Positions 14,769 through 23,068 of a stretch of DNA of 64,000 nt are shown piece by piece. Origin of the DNA: Janthinobacterium sp. (lineage in GTDB: Bacteria; Pseudomonadota; Gammaproteobacteria; Burkholderiales; Chitinibacteraceae); NCBI GenBank assembly GCA_025360045.1, contig JANYCY010000022.1, positions 50,561 to 114,560 on the forward strand, given 5' to 3'. A model generated the notes under the pieces. It was not told where the DNA came from and made no database searches. It worked only from the letters and a program-made list of their open reading frames with translations. A program made the position numbers and the translations under genes. How positions within the stretch are numbered: position 1 is the first letter of the stretch; every line of letters begins with the position of its first letter.

Positions 14769-16754
14769 TCAGCGGCGTCCCATACCATTGCCTCTGGCGG
14801 GTTGAGGAGCGGGTTGGGCCGCTGGGTCTGCTGCGGGCGGCGTTGATTTAGGCACAAACTCCTCGGGCACAGGGGCTGGAATCGGCGCTGGGCTAGGCTC
14901 GACTTGCGCCATGATGGGTTGAGGTGCAGGAATCATCACGCTACCGACTGCATTGCTATTAATTTTAATGCTAGAGCTGCTGCGTAAGCGCAGTGGGCTA
15001 GTGCTGATTGCGCCTTCAGTGCCGCTATCAAAAGTGGTGATATGCGGTGCTGGAATCGCTAAATTGCGCACGACGCGTGGCGTGATTAATAGGATGAGCT
15101 CGGTTTTACTATTGTCGTCTTTCTTGCTGCCAAAGATGCGGTCTAGGCCGGGTAGCTCGCCCAGCCCTGGCAGCGCATTGCCATTGGCTTGATCGGTGCG
15201 AGAGAGTAAACCCGCTAAGACCTGCGTCTCGCCATCACGAGCGCTCATATTGGTGGTGGCATTGCGCGTGCCCACTTTATAGGCGATCAGGCCGTTGCGG
15301 GTGGTGATGCTGCCCGTCACATTGGACACCTCAAGCGAGACTTTGACGCTGATATCGTTATCAATCGTTAGAGTGGGTTCAACATTGAGCGTGAGACCTA
15401 CATCCAAATAAGTAATTGATTCAGATGTGGTGCCATTATTATTGGTGGTGGTCACAACAGGGACGCGCTCACCAATCTGCACCTTGGCTTTTTCCCGATT
15501 TTTAACGCGAATTTTTGGATTAGCCAGAATATTGGTATTGCCTTTCTGGTGCATAAAATTAGCGCTAATCATGGGGGTTCCCAAATTAACCAGCACATCG
15601 CTTTTATTTAAATTGCTGAGGCGATCCAGGCTAATTGCGCCAGCTGTGACGGGGATCGCCGTAACATTATTGATGGGGGCTAAGGAGGCAGAAATCGTAT
15701 CTGGGTATTGAATCCCCATATTCAGCACATCGGTGCTACTGACTTCTAGGATTTCTACATCCAGAATGATTTCTGATTGCGGTAAATCTTGGGCGGCAAT
15801 CAGCCGTTCGGCCACAGCAACCGCTTCGGCGGTATCGCGCATGACCAGCATGGATAAACGCTCGTCGATATACACATCTTTGGTTTTAACCATTTGCTTA
15901 ATCATCGCCAATACCTGCTTAGGATCGGCATTGGATAAATAAAAGGTACGCATCACCAAATCTTTATAATCACGATCTTTATCTGGGCGTTTTGGATAAA
16001 TTAATATGGTGTTTTCATTTAATACTTTTTTATCGAGTTGATTAGTGGTCAAGATTAAATTGATCACATCTTCAACGCTGCTATCGTGCGCATAAATGGT
16101 GGTGCGTAAATTAGGTGCAACATCACGATCAAAAATAAAATTAACTTTGCCTATACGCGAAATAATATCAAAGACGCTGCTGAGGCTTTGATCTTTAAAT
16201 TGCAAAGAAATCGGGTTTTTTAAAGATTGCGCTAAGCCGGGGCGTAGCGTGGCTTCGCGGGTTTTGCGGCTTTCAACCTCATCACGCAGCCTAAGTGCCT
16301 GCGTGTTGCGTGGATTATCGATCAGTATTTGCGCCAATACATCCAGCGCTTCTTCAGGCTTATTGTCTTTGATTTCACGCGCATATTTCAGCATGGAATC
16401 TTGCCGCGCCGCGATTTCGGCCAGCCTGAGGCCATCTGTGGCACGGTAATTGCCTTTATCGTGCGACAACATCTGCTGATAGCGATTGGTCGCCAGCTCA
16501 ATATCACCACGCGCACGGGCGTTGTCGGCTTCTTTTAGCAGCAGATTGAGCGTGCTGTCTAATTGCCGCTGATAGCTGGCGCGCAGCTTAATATCATCGG
16601 GATAAAGCTTGGCTTGCTCTTTTAAATATTGTAAGCCTTGCTCTACTTCACCTTGATAAATCAAGGTTTCACCCTGTTTGCGGGCCATGTCGGCGGCGCA
16701 GCCAGTCAGTAATAGGCTGGTTGCGATAAGGGTCATGGTAAAAGTGCGCTTCAA
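14769..16754 (-). CDS. Lipoprotein outer-membrane secretin (GspD/PilQ/MshL-like)
   Basis: 661-aa secretin. The start is TTG 16754, seven bases after GGGAG and overlapping the upstream stop (TTGA). It gives a lipoprotein signal (MTLIATSLLLTGC). In order: an N-terminal helical, TPR-like part (about 20-165), an N0/STN domain (ISLQFKDQSLSSVFDIISRI), N1-type domains (LSNADPKQVLAMIKQMV; DERLSMLVMRDT), the secretin core (EIILDVEILEVSS to LILLITPRVVRN), and a Pro/Ala-rich tail. A lipid anchor suggests a self-piloting secretin, as described for HxcQ. It forms the outer-membrane channel of the cluster. Confidence 0.9.
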   Translation of the reverse strand: MKRTFTMTLIATSLLLTGCAADMARKQGETLIYQGEVEQGLQYLKEQAKLYPDDIKLRASYQRQLDSTLNLLLKEADNARARGDIELATNRYQQMLSHDKGNYRATDGLRLAEIAARQDSMLKYAREIKDNKPEEALDVLAQILIDNPRNTQALRLRDEVESRKTREATLRPGLAQSLKNPISLQFKDQSLSSVFDIISRIGKVNFIFDRDVAPNLRTTIYAHDSSVEDVINLILTTNQLDKKVLNENTILIYPKRPDKDRDYKDLVMRTFYLSNADPKQVLAMIKQMVKTKDVYIDERLSMLVMRDTAEAVAVAERLIAAQDLPQSEIILDVEILEVSSTDVLNMGIQYPDTISASLAPINNVTAIPVTAGAISLDRLSNLNKSDVLVNLGTPMISANFMHQKGNTNILANPKIRVKNREKAKVQIGERVPVVTTTNNNGTTSESITYLDVGLTLNVEPTLTIDNDISVKVSLEVSNVTGSITTRNGLIAYKVGTRNATTNMSARDGETQVLAGLLSRTDQANGNALPGLGELPGLDRIFGSKKDDNSKTELILLITPRVVRNLAIPAPHITTFDSGTEGAISTSPLRLRSSSSIKINSNAVGSVMIPAPQPIMAQVEPSPAPIPAPVPEEFVPKSTPPAADPAAQPAPQPARGNGMGRR

Positions 16755-17287
16755 GGTGTCGCTCCCAAGGAAAGGACTTGCTGCTGATTGAGCGGCATAA
16801 ATGTAAAAATAATTTGTTGGCGGGTGACTTGATCGACTCGCCAAGAGCCCAGCAAAACTTCCCCTTTTTGCACACGGCCAAGGGCTGTGCAACTTTGGCA
16901 AACCACCATCTGCTGGCCGCCTGCTTCAAGCACCACGTAATCGGTGGTGCCCTCGTGCCAAGTTGAAACCACTTGAAATGGCAAAGGTGGCGCAACTGGC
17001 GGAGGAGTGGGCGTCGGCTTAGGTGTTGGCGTGGGTTTTGGCGGCGGCGGTGGGGGCGGCTGCCATGTTTGAATCGGGAATAAATTCACCGCCACGCTGC
17101 TGGCTGTCGATGCCGCCGATGCTTGCGCCGCAACGGCCGACGCTTTAGCGCTGGCTTCACTGGCCGCTACCGCATGTTGCTGGCGACGGGCAGCAGGCGT
17201 GTCATCGGGCTGGCTATCTTGCCAGAAAGAATAGAGTGTCAAGATCAGCGTAATGGCTAGCACAATTTGTAAAGGGCGCGAGATCAT
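16751..17287 (-). CDS. PilP/GspC-like inner-membrane periplasmic protein
   Basis: 178-aa protein with one N-terminal membrane helix (about 6-22), an Ala/Ser-rich region (40-68), a Pro-rich linker (75-100, PPPPPPKPTPTPKPTP) and a small beta domain (QVVSTWHEGTTDYVVLEAGG; QMVVCQSCTALGRV; LLGSWRVDQVTRQQIIF) like the HR domain of GspC/PilP. This type of protein links the inner-membrane platform to the secretin, whose gene follows with a 4-bp overlap. C-x2-C in the domain may form a disulfide. Confidence 0.75.
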   Translation of the reverse strand: MISRPLQIVLAITLILTLYSFWQDSQPDDTPAARRQQHAVAASEASAKASAVAAQASAASTASSVAVNLFPIQTWQPPPPPPPKPTPTPKPTPTPPPVAPPLPFQVVSTWHEGTTDYVVLEAGGQQMVVCQSCTALGRVQKGEVLLGSWRVDQVTRQQIIFTFMPLNQQQVLSLGATP

Positions 17288-17829
17288 GGCTGTACCTCGC
17301 TTAAATAAGACATTTGTACCTGAATGCTGAGCATGGCCTCGCCAATTTGCGGGCGAGATAGGCTGAGGTTCTCGATGCGCACACCGGGCATCTTTTCCAG
17401 CTCTGCAATAAATTGCTGGGTATCGGGGTATGTGCCGTTGGCAGGAAATTGCAAACCATAACGCAGCAGCTCGCCGCCTACTTCGGGTGTGGCTTTGTAA
17501 TCGCTTTGCTGCAGTACAATATGTTTTTGCTCGGCTAGGTCATTGAGCTTGAGTAAAAACGCGGTAAATTGATTGGACTGCGGCAGGCGCTCGGCCACGC
17601 TGCTGGCGGTGGTAGATGCACTCGATGCCGATTGTTTAAGTTTCCTTGCAGCCTCTAGCAAGCTCAGCTCGCGGCGCTCTAAGTCTTTTTGGATGGGCTT
17701 GAGCTTTTGCACATAAAGCGCTCCGGCCAGTAGCAGCAAAACCAAGCCTGCAATGGCCAAAATCCCCGCATATTGCCGCCATTGGCGCAGATACCAAATG
17801 GCCTGTTGTATGAGTCGCTGCGCATTCAT
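17284..17829 (-). CDS. PilO/GspM-like inner-membrane assembly protein
   Basis: 181-aa bitopic protein. ATG 17829 overlaps the upstream stop (ATGA) and has GGGAG eight bases before it. A cytoplasmic N-terminus of about 25 residues precedes a membrane helix (YAGILAIAGLVLLLLAGAL). A coiled coil follows (about 50-75), then a ferredoxin-like domain (LRYGLQFPANGTYPDTQQFI, LEKMPGVRIENLSLSRP), the PilO fold pattern. It should pair with the PilN-like protein encoded just before it. Confidence 0.78.
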   Translation of the reverse strand: MNAQRLIQQAIWYLRQWRQYAGILAIAGLVLLLLAGALYVQKLKPIQKDLERRELSLLEAARKLKQSASSASTTASSVAERLPQSNQFTAFLLKLNDLAEQKHIVLQQSDYKATPEVGGELLRYGLQFPANGTYPDTQQFIAELEKMPGVRIENLSLSRPQIGEAMLSIQVQMSYLSEVQP

Positions 17830-18350
17830 AGCCGCGGCTCCCAAACGATATCTAGGTTTACTTGCACTGGGTGAAAAGGATCGCTGGCGCGCAAATTATG
17901 CCGAGATAAAGAAACGGCTTTTACCCCCTTGCTGCTGCCGAGGCGATCGACCAAGGCCAGCGCATCAGCGAGGGTTTTGGCTTCTAAATCCAGCTTGATT
18001 AGATGCTCGCTGCTGGCTAGCTCGATGCGGGTATAGGCCACAGTAGGCAGCCAAGTCTGCTCAAGCACCGCCAGTACTGGCACTATGGCCTGCTGCTGTG
18101 CCTGATGCGCAGCCAATACCTTGGCGTTGGTTGGCGCTTCTTTTTTTTCTTTATTCTGCGCCTCATCCAAGCGACGGCGCTGCCAGCTGATCTCATCCTC
18201 ACGCGCATCCAATTGCTGGCGCGCTTGATCGCTGATATCAAGGCGAGTCATCACCCAAAGCAGGGCAATCACGGCCACTACGACGAGGGCTAAACCCAGC
18301 CAAGGTGTTGAGCTTGGGGGCCGATGAAAATCGAGTTGCATGGGCTTCAT
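17826..18350 (-). CDS. PilN-like inner-membrane assembly protein
   Basis: 174 aa from ATG 18350 (MKPMQLDF); ATG 18341 is an alternative, and the longer ORF reads into REP-like repeat sequence. The N-terminal LDFHRPPSSTPWL resembles the PilN motif that binds PilM. A membrane helix (about 16-34), coiled-coil (QLDAREDEISWQRRRLDEAQ) and a small periplasmic domain follow. The gap to the upstream PilM-like gene is filled by repeats. Assignment rests on order and topology more than on sequence. Confidence 0.7.
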   Translation of the reverse strand: MKPMQLDFHRPPSSTPWLGLALVVVAVIALLWVMTRLDISDQARQQLDAREDEISWQRRRLDEAQNKEKKEAPTNAKVLAAHQAQQQAIVPVLAVLEQTWLPTVAYTRIELASSEHLIKLDLEAKTLADALALVDRLGSSKGVKAVSLSRHNLRASDPFHPVQVNLDIVWEPRL

Positions 18351-18389
18351 GCGGCGAGGTCCGGTTGATCGTGATGCGGGGGCAATATC

Positions 18390-18548
18390 GTAGGGCGGGT
18401 GCAACCCGCCGTTGTTTTAGGTAAAGCGCCATGGCGGGTTTCACCCGCCCTACGGTTATTGATGTCATTTGATCTGCGGCTAAACCACAGATTTGGCGAA
18501 TTCCCCACCTCTTTGGCTGGAGCCTGTGTAGGGCGGGTGCAACCCGCG
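18390..18548. repeat. Three REP-like GTAGGGCGGGTGNAACCCGC units
   Basis: GTAGGGCGGGTGCAACCCGCC starts at 18390 and its inverted partner GGCGGGTTTCACCCGCCCTAC ends at about 18454, forming a large stem. A third unit, GTAGGGCGGGTGCAACCCGC, is at 18528-18548. They lie between the PilM-like and PilN-like genes inside the operon. Related units are at 22556-22611 and 56534-56592. Confidence 0.8.
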
Positions 18549-18564
18549 TATTTTTGCGCTGCAC

Positions 18565-19347
18565 TCATATTGCCAAATCCCCAGCAAATACGGGATGTAC
18601 CGCGCCTAAATAGCTGACTTCGCACTGCGGCAAGCTGAGCTTGGCGAGCGGGTGTGCGGTCGAGCTGATATAGATTTGCGGTGGTAAATTCACTTGCGCC
18701 AGCATGGCCGCCTGGCGCAATAGCGCCGCCATACCGCCATCGAGTAGTGCTTCGCTATCTTGATTAAGCGGCAGGCTGACTATGCCTTGCCACGCTGCAC
18801 CCCGCCAAAACCCACAGCAAAGTTGATCGGTCTCGGTGATCACCAGCGCAAATTCGGTGGCTTTGAGTTGTTTGCGGTACTGCTGATGCACAGCGGAAAA
18901 CAGCGGCTGCACGCTGCTTAAACGCAGCTTATTCACGCGTGCCAGCTCGATGATGACTTGGTAAATCGATTCATCCATGGCGGCGACAAGGCGCGATTCA
19001 CCAAAGCCCGCCGGGTTGATACACAGCCGCCAGCCTTCGGTAGAGCCCCCAAATTGTTGGGTTAAAACCAGCGCTGCGTAAGCTTTCCAGTCGGCAGGCT
19101 GATACAAGCCATCTTGCCAAGGCAGCACGGCGTAACGTACCCAATCCCCGCTGAGCAGCATATTTAATGTGCTGATGCTGCTTTTAGGACGAGTCTCTAG
19201 CCGCTGCTGCAAAGCCAGCGCAGCAGACTGCGCATCGATCGTAGTCGACGCCCATTGCTTATCTGCTTTTTGTAAGCGTGGCTGGCTGGCTAAAGTCAGC
19301 TTCTTACTCGCCAGCCAAACGCTATGCTCAATCCATAAAGGGGGCAC
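18565..19347 (-). CDS. PilM/MshI/GspL-like protein of the secretion cluster
   Basis: 260-aa soluble protein without a membrane segment. Its place between the assembly ATPase and the PilN-like protein, and patterns such as LNMLLSGDWVRYAVLPWQDGL and the FALVITETDQLCCGFW strand, fit the actin-like cytoplasmic subunit (GspL N-terminal half / PilM / MshI). Classical actin-fold ATP-binding motifs are weak. It would anchor the ATPase to the PilN-like protein. Identity is mainly by context. Confidence 0.6.
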   Translation of the reverse strand: MPPLWIEHSVWLASKKLTLASQPRLQKADKQWASTTIDAQSAALALQQRLETRPKSSISTLNMLLSGDWVRYAVLPWQDGLYQPADWKAYAALVLTQQFGGSTEGWRLCINPAGFGESRLVAAMDESIYQVIIELARVNKLRLSSVQPLFSAVHQQYRKQLKATEFALVITETDQLCCGFWRGAAWQGIVSLPLNQDSEALLDGGMAALLRQAAMLAQVNLPPQIYISSTAHPLAKLSLPQCEVSYLGAVHPVFAGDLAI

Positions 19348-19454
19348 GATTGCTTTCCTGCAAAGTGGTTAGGCAATACCAAAACGTTAAAATCTTTCAA
19401 AAGCTTAAAATAGGCATCATAAAAGGCAAAACAGATAAAAAAGCTGATTTTTAT

Positions 19455-19527
19455 AGGGTGTGCAAGTCGTTTTTCTTGCGCACCGCTTTATTGCGGTGCG
19501 TAACGCCTACGGCGTTTTGCACCCTAG
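19455..19527. repeat. Palindromic element between gspE-like and pilM-like genes
   Basis: The block runs from TAGGGTGTGCAA to TTGCACCCTA and holds an inner GCACCGC/GCGGTGC hairpin and a GCCTACGGCG turn. It resembles the 115-bp element at 41648-41762 (CGTAGGGTGCAATAA ... TTATTACGCCCTACG). No gene lies in the 199-bp gap. Confidence 0.55.
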
Positions 19528-19546
19528 GAAACTAAGGTTTTATCGT

Positions 19547-21247
19547 TTAATCCACAAAAGTCACGCGATTGATTTCTTGTAATGTGGTTTCTCCACTGGC
19601 AACTACGGCCAAAGCTTGCTGGCGCATCGACAAAAACCCAAGGCGTGCGGCGAGTTGTTTGAGCTCTACGGCTGGCGCGCGGCTGGCAATGGCTTGCTTT
19701 AGCTCGTCGTTGAGTCGCAATACTTCGGCAATCGCCTTACGCCCTTGGTAGCCGGTATTGCGGCAAGCCTTACAGCCCACGCCTTTCTTAAAGCGCCAAC
19801 CTTGCACCATTTCGCTGTTTAGCCCTGATGTGGCGAGTAGCTCTTCATCGGGCTCGTCATCCACCACGCAATGCAGGCACACTTTGCGGATCAGCCGTTG
19901 GGCCACCACGCCGATCAGCGCATCTACAAAGCTATTCGGCTCTACGCCCATATGAATAAAGCGGTCGAGCACCGAAAACACATTGTTGGCGTGCACGGAA
20001 GTGAGCACCAAGTGACCAGTCAGCGCGGCTTGCACGGCAATATTGGCCGTTTCGCCATCACGAATTTCACCCACCAAAATCTTATCTGGATCGTGGCGCA
20101 GCACCGATCTCAAGCCGCGGGCAAAGCTCAGGCCTTTTTTATCGTTCACAGGGATTTGCAATACGCCAGGTAGCTGGTATTCCACCGGATCTTCAATGGT
20201 GATGATTTTCTCTTCGCCGGTATTAATCTCAGAAAGCGTAGCGTAAAGCGTGGTCGATTTACCTGAGCCGGTAGGGCCGGTGACCAGCAGCAGGCCGTAA
20301 GGCTCTCGCGCCAAACTTCTGATCCGCGCCATCGTGCCGTCATCAAAGCCCAAGATATCTAAACGCAGCTGCTTAAAAGCGTCGCCGCTTTGTTGCTTAT
20401 CTAAGACCCGCAGCACGGCATCTTCGCCGTAAATTGACGGCATGATGGAGACGCGAAAATCCACTTCGCGGCCATTAATCCTTGCCTTAAAACGCCCGTC
20501 TTGTGGCACGCGGCGCTCAGAAATATCTAAATCGGCCAGCACCTTAATCCGCGAAATGACTTGCTCGGCGGTTTCCAGGCCATTTGCGCCGCCGATATGC
20601 AGCAATACGCCATCGATACGATATTTAATGGTTAAGCCATTTGGCGTGCTTTCCATATGCACATCGGAAGCCTTAGCTTTGAGCGCATCGTACAGCGTGG
20701 AGTTCACTAGTTTGACGACAGGTTTCGTATCCGCAGCCAGAGTTGCGAGTGAAATTTCGACGATGCCGTCTTGATTCACTTCGCTTTGCTCGCCCACCCC
20801 CAGCTGATCCATCGCTCGGTGCGAGGTTTCAAACTGTTCTAAGTAAGTACGTAGCGCCTGATGATGAGCAAAGGCCGTTTGATAGCTGACAGATAAGCGC
20901 TGGCGCAGCCAGTTACGCAGCGCGGCATCGAAAGGATCGGCCAACACCACGCACAGCCCATCGCTACCATCCAGTAGCAGACATTGCCTTGCCACTGCTT
21001 CACCGTAAGGCAGCAAATCGTAACGTGGGCTAAGTGCGCTGATGGCATCTAAGCTTAAAAACGGCAGGCCAAGAAAGCGGCTAAGTTGCTCGCCGTAATC
21101 GGCATCGCTCAGTTGCAATATTTGTTGCAAACGCGGCGCAAGCGGGGCTTGGTCTTGGCGTAATGTTTGGATTAATTCTAGGCTGAGCTTAGGCGACGAG
21201 ATGGTGATCGCTTCAGTTGCAGCGGGCTTATATATTGCATCTGTCAT
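19547..21247 (-). CDS. gspE: GspE/PilB-family secretion/assembly ATPase
   Basis: 566-aa hexameric ATPase. An N-terminal GspE/MshEN domain (to about 150) is followed by the ATPase core. Walker A GPTGSGKS is at residues 324-331, then the Asp box ITIEDPVEYQLPG, Walker B-type LVGEIRDGETA, and the His box LTGHLVLTSVHANN. The tetracysteine zinc motif CLHC ... CKAC appears near the C terminus. ATG 21247 overlaps the stop of a small duplicated ORF. It powers pseudopilus assembly. Confidence 0.92.
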   Translation of the reverse strand: MTDAIYKPAATEAITISSPKLSLELIQTLRQDQAPLAPRLQQILQLSDADYGEQLSRFLGLPFLSLDAISALSPRYDLLPYGEAVARQCLLLDGSDGLCVVLADPFDAALRNWLRQRLSVSYQTAFAHHQALRTYLEQFETSHRAMDQLGVGEQSEVNQDGIVEISLATLAADTKPVVKLVNSTLYDALKAKASDVHMESTPNGLTIKYRIDGVLLHIGGANGLETAEQVISRIKVLADLDISERRVPQDGRFKARINGREVDFRVSIMPSIYGEDAVLRVLDKQQSGDAFKQLRLDILGFDDGTMARIRSLAREPYGLLLVTGPTGSGKSTTLYATLSEINTGEEKIITIEDPVEYQLPGVLQIPVNDKKGLSFARGLRSVLRHDPDKILVGEIRDGETANIAVQAALTGHLVLTSVHANNVFSVLDRFIHMGVEPNSFVDALIGVVAQRLIRKVCLHCVVDDEPDEELLATSGLNSEMVQGWRFKKGVGCKACRNTGYQGRKAIAEVLRLNDELKQAIASRAPAVELKQLAARLGFLSMRQQALAVVASGETTLQEINRVTFVD

Positions 21248-21490
21248 TGCATATTCCCAGCCAGCTTAAGAATCTGCATATACAGCACAATTCCACCGAC
21301 CAGCACGCTAATCATCAGCATTAGAAAAGTCTGCTCAAAAAGGCGGGTAAACATATCGACGGCATCTGTCATTGCATATTCCCAGCCAGCTCAAAAATTG
21401 GCATATACAGCAGAAAAACAATTCCGCCGATTAATACACCAATAATCAGCATTAATATCGGCTCAAAAAGGCGGGTAAACATATCGATAG
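21241..21490 (-). repeat. 125-bp diverged tandem duplication of the gspF-gspE junction
   Basis: The two copies are about 21241-21365 and 21366-21490; CTGTCATTGCATATTCCCAG begins each, exactly 125 bp apart. Each copy covers the last about 40 codons of gspF plus the first bases of gspE. Copies differ at many positions and by a few small indels, so the duplication is not recent. The right copy is the authentic gspF end. Confidence 0.9.
21244..21372 (-). CDS. 42-aa membrane mini-protein: duplicated GspF C-terminal helix
   Basis: This ORF arises from the tandem duplication. It starts at ATG 21372, overlapping the gspF stop by 4 bp, and its TGA overlaps the gspE ATG by 4 bp. The first four codons (MTDA) copy the start of GspE, and the rest (VDMFTRLFEQTFLMLMISV, then LVGGIVLYMQILKLAGNMQ) copies the last membrane helix of GspF. 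No stops have accumulated despite divergence, and the coupled ATGA junctions are kept on both sides, which suggests that it is translated. Confidence 0.65.
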   Translation of the reverse strand: MTDAVDMFTRLFEQTFLMLMISVLVGGIVLYMQILKLAGNMQ

Positions 21491-22541
21491 CGCGTTCCAG
21501 CTCTTCATCGCAAAACTGCGCCGAGCGCTCGCACATGGTGGCTAGCTCACCGCTTTGCTCCCCAACGCGCAGTAAGCGCTCTGATACAGGAGTTGTCAGC
21601 TGGTAGCGGGGTAGGGCTTGCGAAAGGGCTTGGCCCGATTTTACATCGACTAAGGCCTGTTGTAAGCCGAGCTGCATTTTGAGCGGCAGTAATTGTGCCG
21701 CCAGCTCCATGGCATGCACCACCGAAATCCCACCCGCCAGCAGCAGGCCCACAGTGCGGTAAAAACGCGTCAGCGAAAATAAGCGTCGGTATTGCTCTAA
21801 ACGCGGTAAGCGCCAAAAGGCCTCACGCAAAGCACTTTTCGCCGCCTCGGTGCGCAGCAAAAACACCGCCAACACCACGCTAAGCACCAAGCCGCCAAAC
21901 ATCATCAAGCCATGTTGATGCACCAAATCTCCCCACCACAGCATGACTTGCGCGGCAAAGGGCAGGTTTTTCATCGACGCATAGATTTGGCTGAACTTTG
22001 GGATCACATAAAACAGCAAAAACAGCATAATTCCGCCGCCAATACCAATCACTACCAGCGGGTAAATCACCGCCGCAATGACTTTCTTTTTAACTGCCGC
22101 TAGCCGAGATTCGTAATGGTGATAGCGCCCTAGCGCATCGGCAAGGTGGCCGGTTTTTTCTGCCGAGCTAACGGTGGCGATATATAAAGGCGGGAAGTGC
22201 TGGCTCATTTGTGCCAGTACCTTAGATAATGGTAAGCCTTGGTACAGGCCTTCAATCATGCGGCTTAATACATCGCCATTAGTATCTTGCGCACTCTTTT
22301 CTTTAAGTGTTTCTACGGCTTCAACCAGCGTCAGCCCCGCTTGCAAAAGCGCGATCAGCTCTTGGGTAAATAGCGATAGGCCAAAGGCTTTGGAAGAAAG
22401 CTTAAATGAGCTGTGCGCCTTGGCAGAGAGGAATTGCTGCCCTTGCGCCGTCAGTTTATCCCGTAGCTCGCTTTCATTAGCGGCGTCGATATCCAGCTGC
22501 AGCAGCTTGCCTGCCTGCAAGGCTTTAACGGTGTAGCGCAT
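21369..22541 (-). CDS. gspF: GspF/PilC-family inner-membrane platform protein
   Basis: 390-aa polytopic platform protein. Two GspF domains occupy about 55-180 and 260-380, with the typical FTQELIALLQAGLTLVEAVE and GGISVVHAMELAAQLLP signatures, three membrane helices (around 160-185, 205-230 and 360-380) and the ending FEPILMLIIGVLIGGIVFLL. It works with the GspE ATPase to extract and assemble pseudopilins. The upstream gap to the GspG gene holds two REP units. Confidence 0.92.
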   Translation of the reverse strand: MRYTVKALQAGKLLQLDIDAANESELRDKLTAQGQQFLSAKAHSSFKLSSKAFGLSLFTQELIALLQAGLTLVEAVETLKEKSAQDTNGDVLSRMIEGLYQGLPLSKVLAQMSQHFPPLYIATVSSAEKTGHLADALGRYHHYESRLAAVKKKVIAAVIYPLVVIGIGGGIMLFLLFYVIPKFSQIYASMKNLPFAAQVMLWWGDLVHQHGLMMFGGLVLSVVLAVFLLRTEAAKSALREAFWRLPRLEQYRRLFSLTRFYRTVGLLLAGGISVVHAMELAAQLLPLKMQLGLQQALVDVKSGQALSQALPRYQLTTPVSERLLRVGEQSGELATMCERSAQFCDEELERAIDMFTRLFEPILMLIIGVLIGGIVFLLYMPIFELAGNMQ

Positions 22542-22555
22542 GGGGGCTTCGTCTT

Positions 22556-22611
22556 GTAGGGCGGGTGGAACCCGCCGTCATAAGCAAGGTAGGGCGGGTG
22601 AAACCCGCCGT
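22556..22611. repeat. Two direct REP-like units between gspF and gspG
   Basis: GTAGGGCGGGTGGAACCCGC (22556 onward) and GTAGGGCGGGTGAAACCCGC (22589 onward) lie in direct orientation 33 bp apart; each is itself palindromic. They sit in the 110-bp gap between two genes of the operon. Confidence 0.8.
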
Positions 22612-22651
22612 TTAGTTATGGAGCATCGTGTGTGCATCGATGTCCTAAGCT

Positions 22652-23068
22652 TTAATAGCTAACATCGCTATCTTCCCCTGTACCACCCGCTTTGCCATCT
22701 GCGCCCATGGTCAGCAAATCGTAGTCGCGGCCGTTTTCCCCCGGTTTGCTGTAAACGTAAGGCCGATCCCAAGGATCAACCGGCACATCTTTCATCAAAT
22801 AAGGGCCTTGCCACTTTGGCTCGTCACTTGGCTTTTTGGTCAGCACATTGATGCCTTGCTCGGTACTTGGGTAGTGACCGGTATCAAGGCGGTAATGATC
22901 GAGCGCATCGGCAATTGATTTCATCTGGCTTGCCGCAGTCTTAGTCTTGGCTTTGCCTACCTCACCAAATAGCTTGGGCCCAACGTAACCCGCAAGCAGG
23001 GCAATAATCAGCAAAACAACCAGTAATTCCAGCAGGGTGAAACCTCTGGATAGGCGGCGATTCTTCAT
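22652..23068 (-). CDS. gspG: GspG major pseudopilin
   Basis: 138-aa protein from ATG 23068 (MKNRRLSRG); the longer ORF has no leader-like sequence. The cleavage site G/FTLLELLVVLLIIALLAG has Glu at +5. The soluble domain carries GspG hallmarks: YRLDTGHYPSTEQGINVL, GPYLMKDVPVDPWDRPY, and a C-terminal DYDLLTMGADGKAGG, the calcium-binding loop of GspG. It appears to be the first gene of the secretion cluster and probably its major pilin. Confidence 0.93.
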   Translation of the reverse strand: MKNRRLSRGFTLLELLVVLLIIALLAGYVGPKLFGEVGKAKTKTAASQMKSIADALDHYRLDTGHYPSTEQGINVLTKKPSDEPKWQGPYLMKDVPVDPWDRPYVYSKPGENGRDYDLLTMGADGKAGGTGEDSDVSY

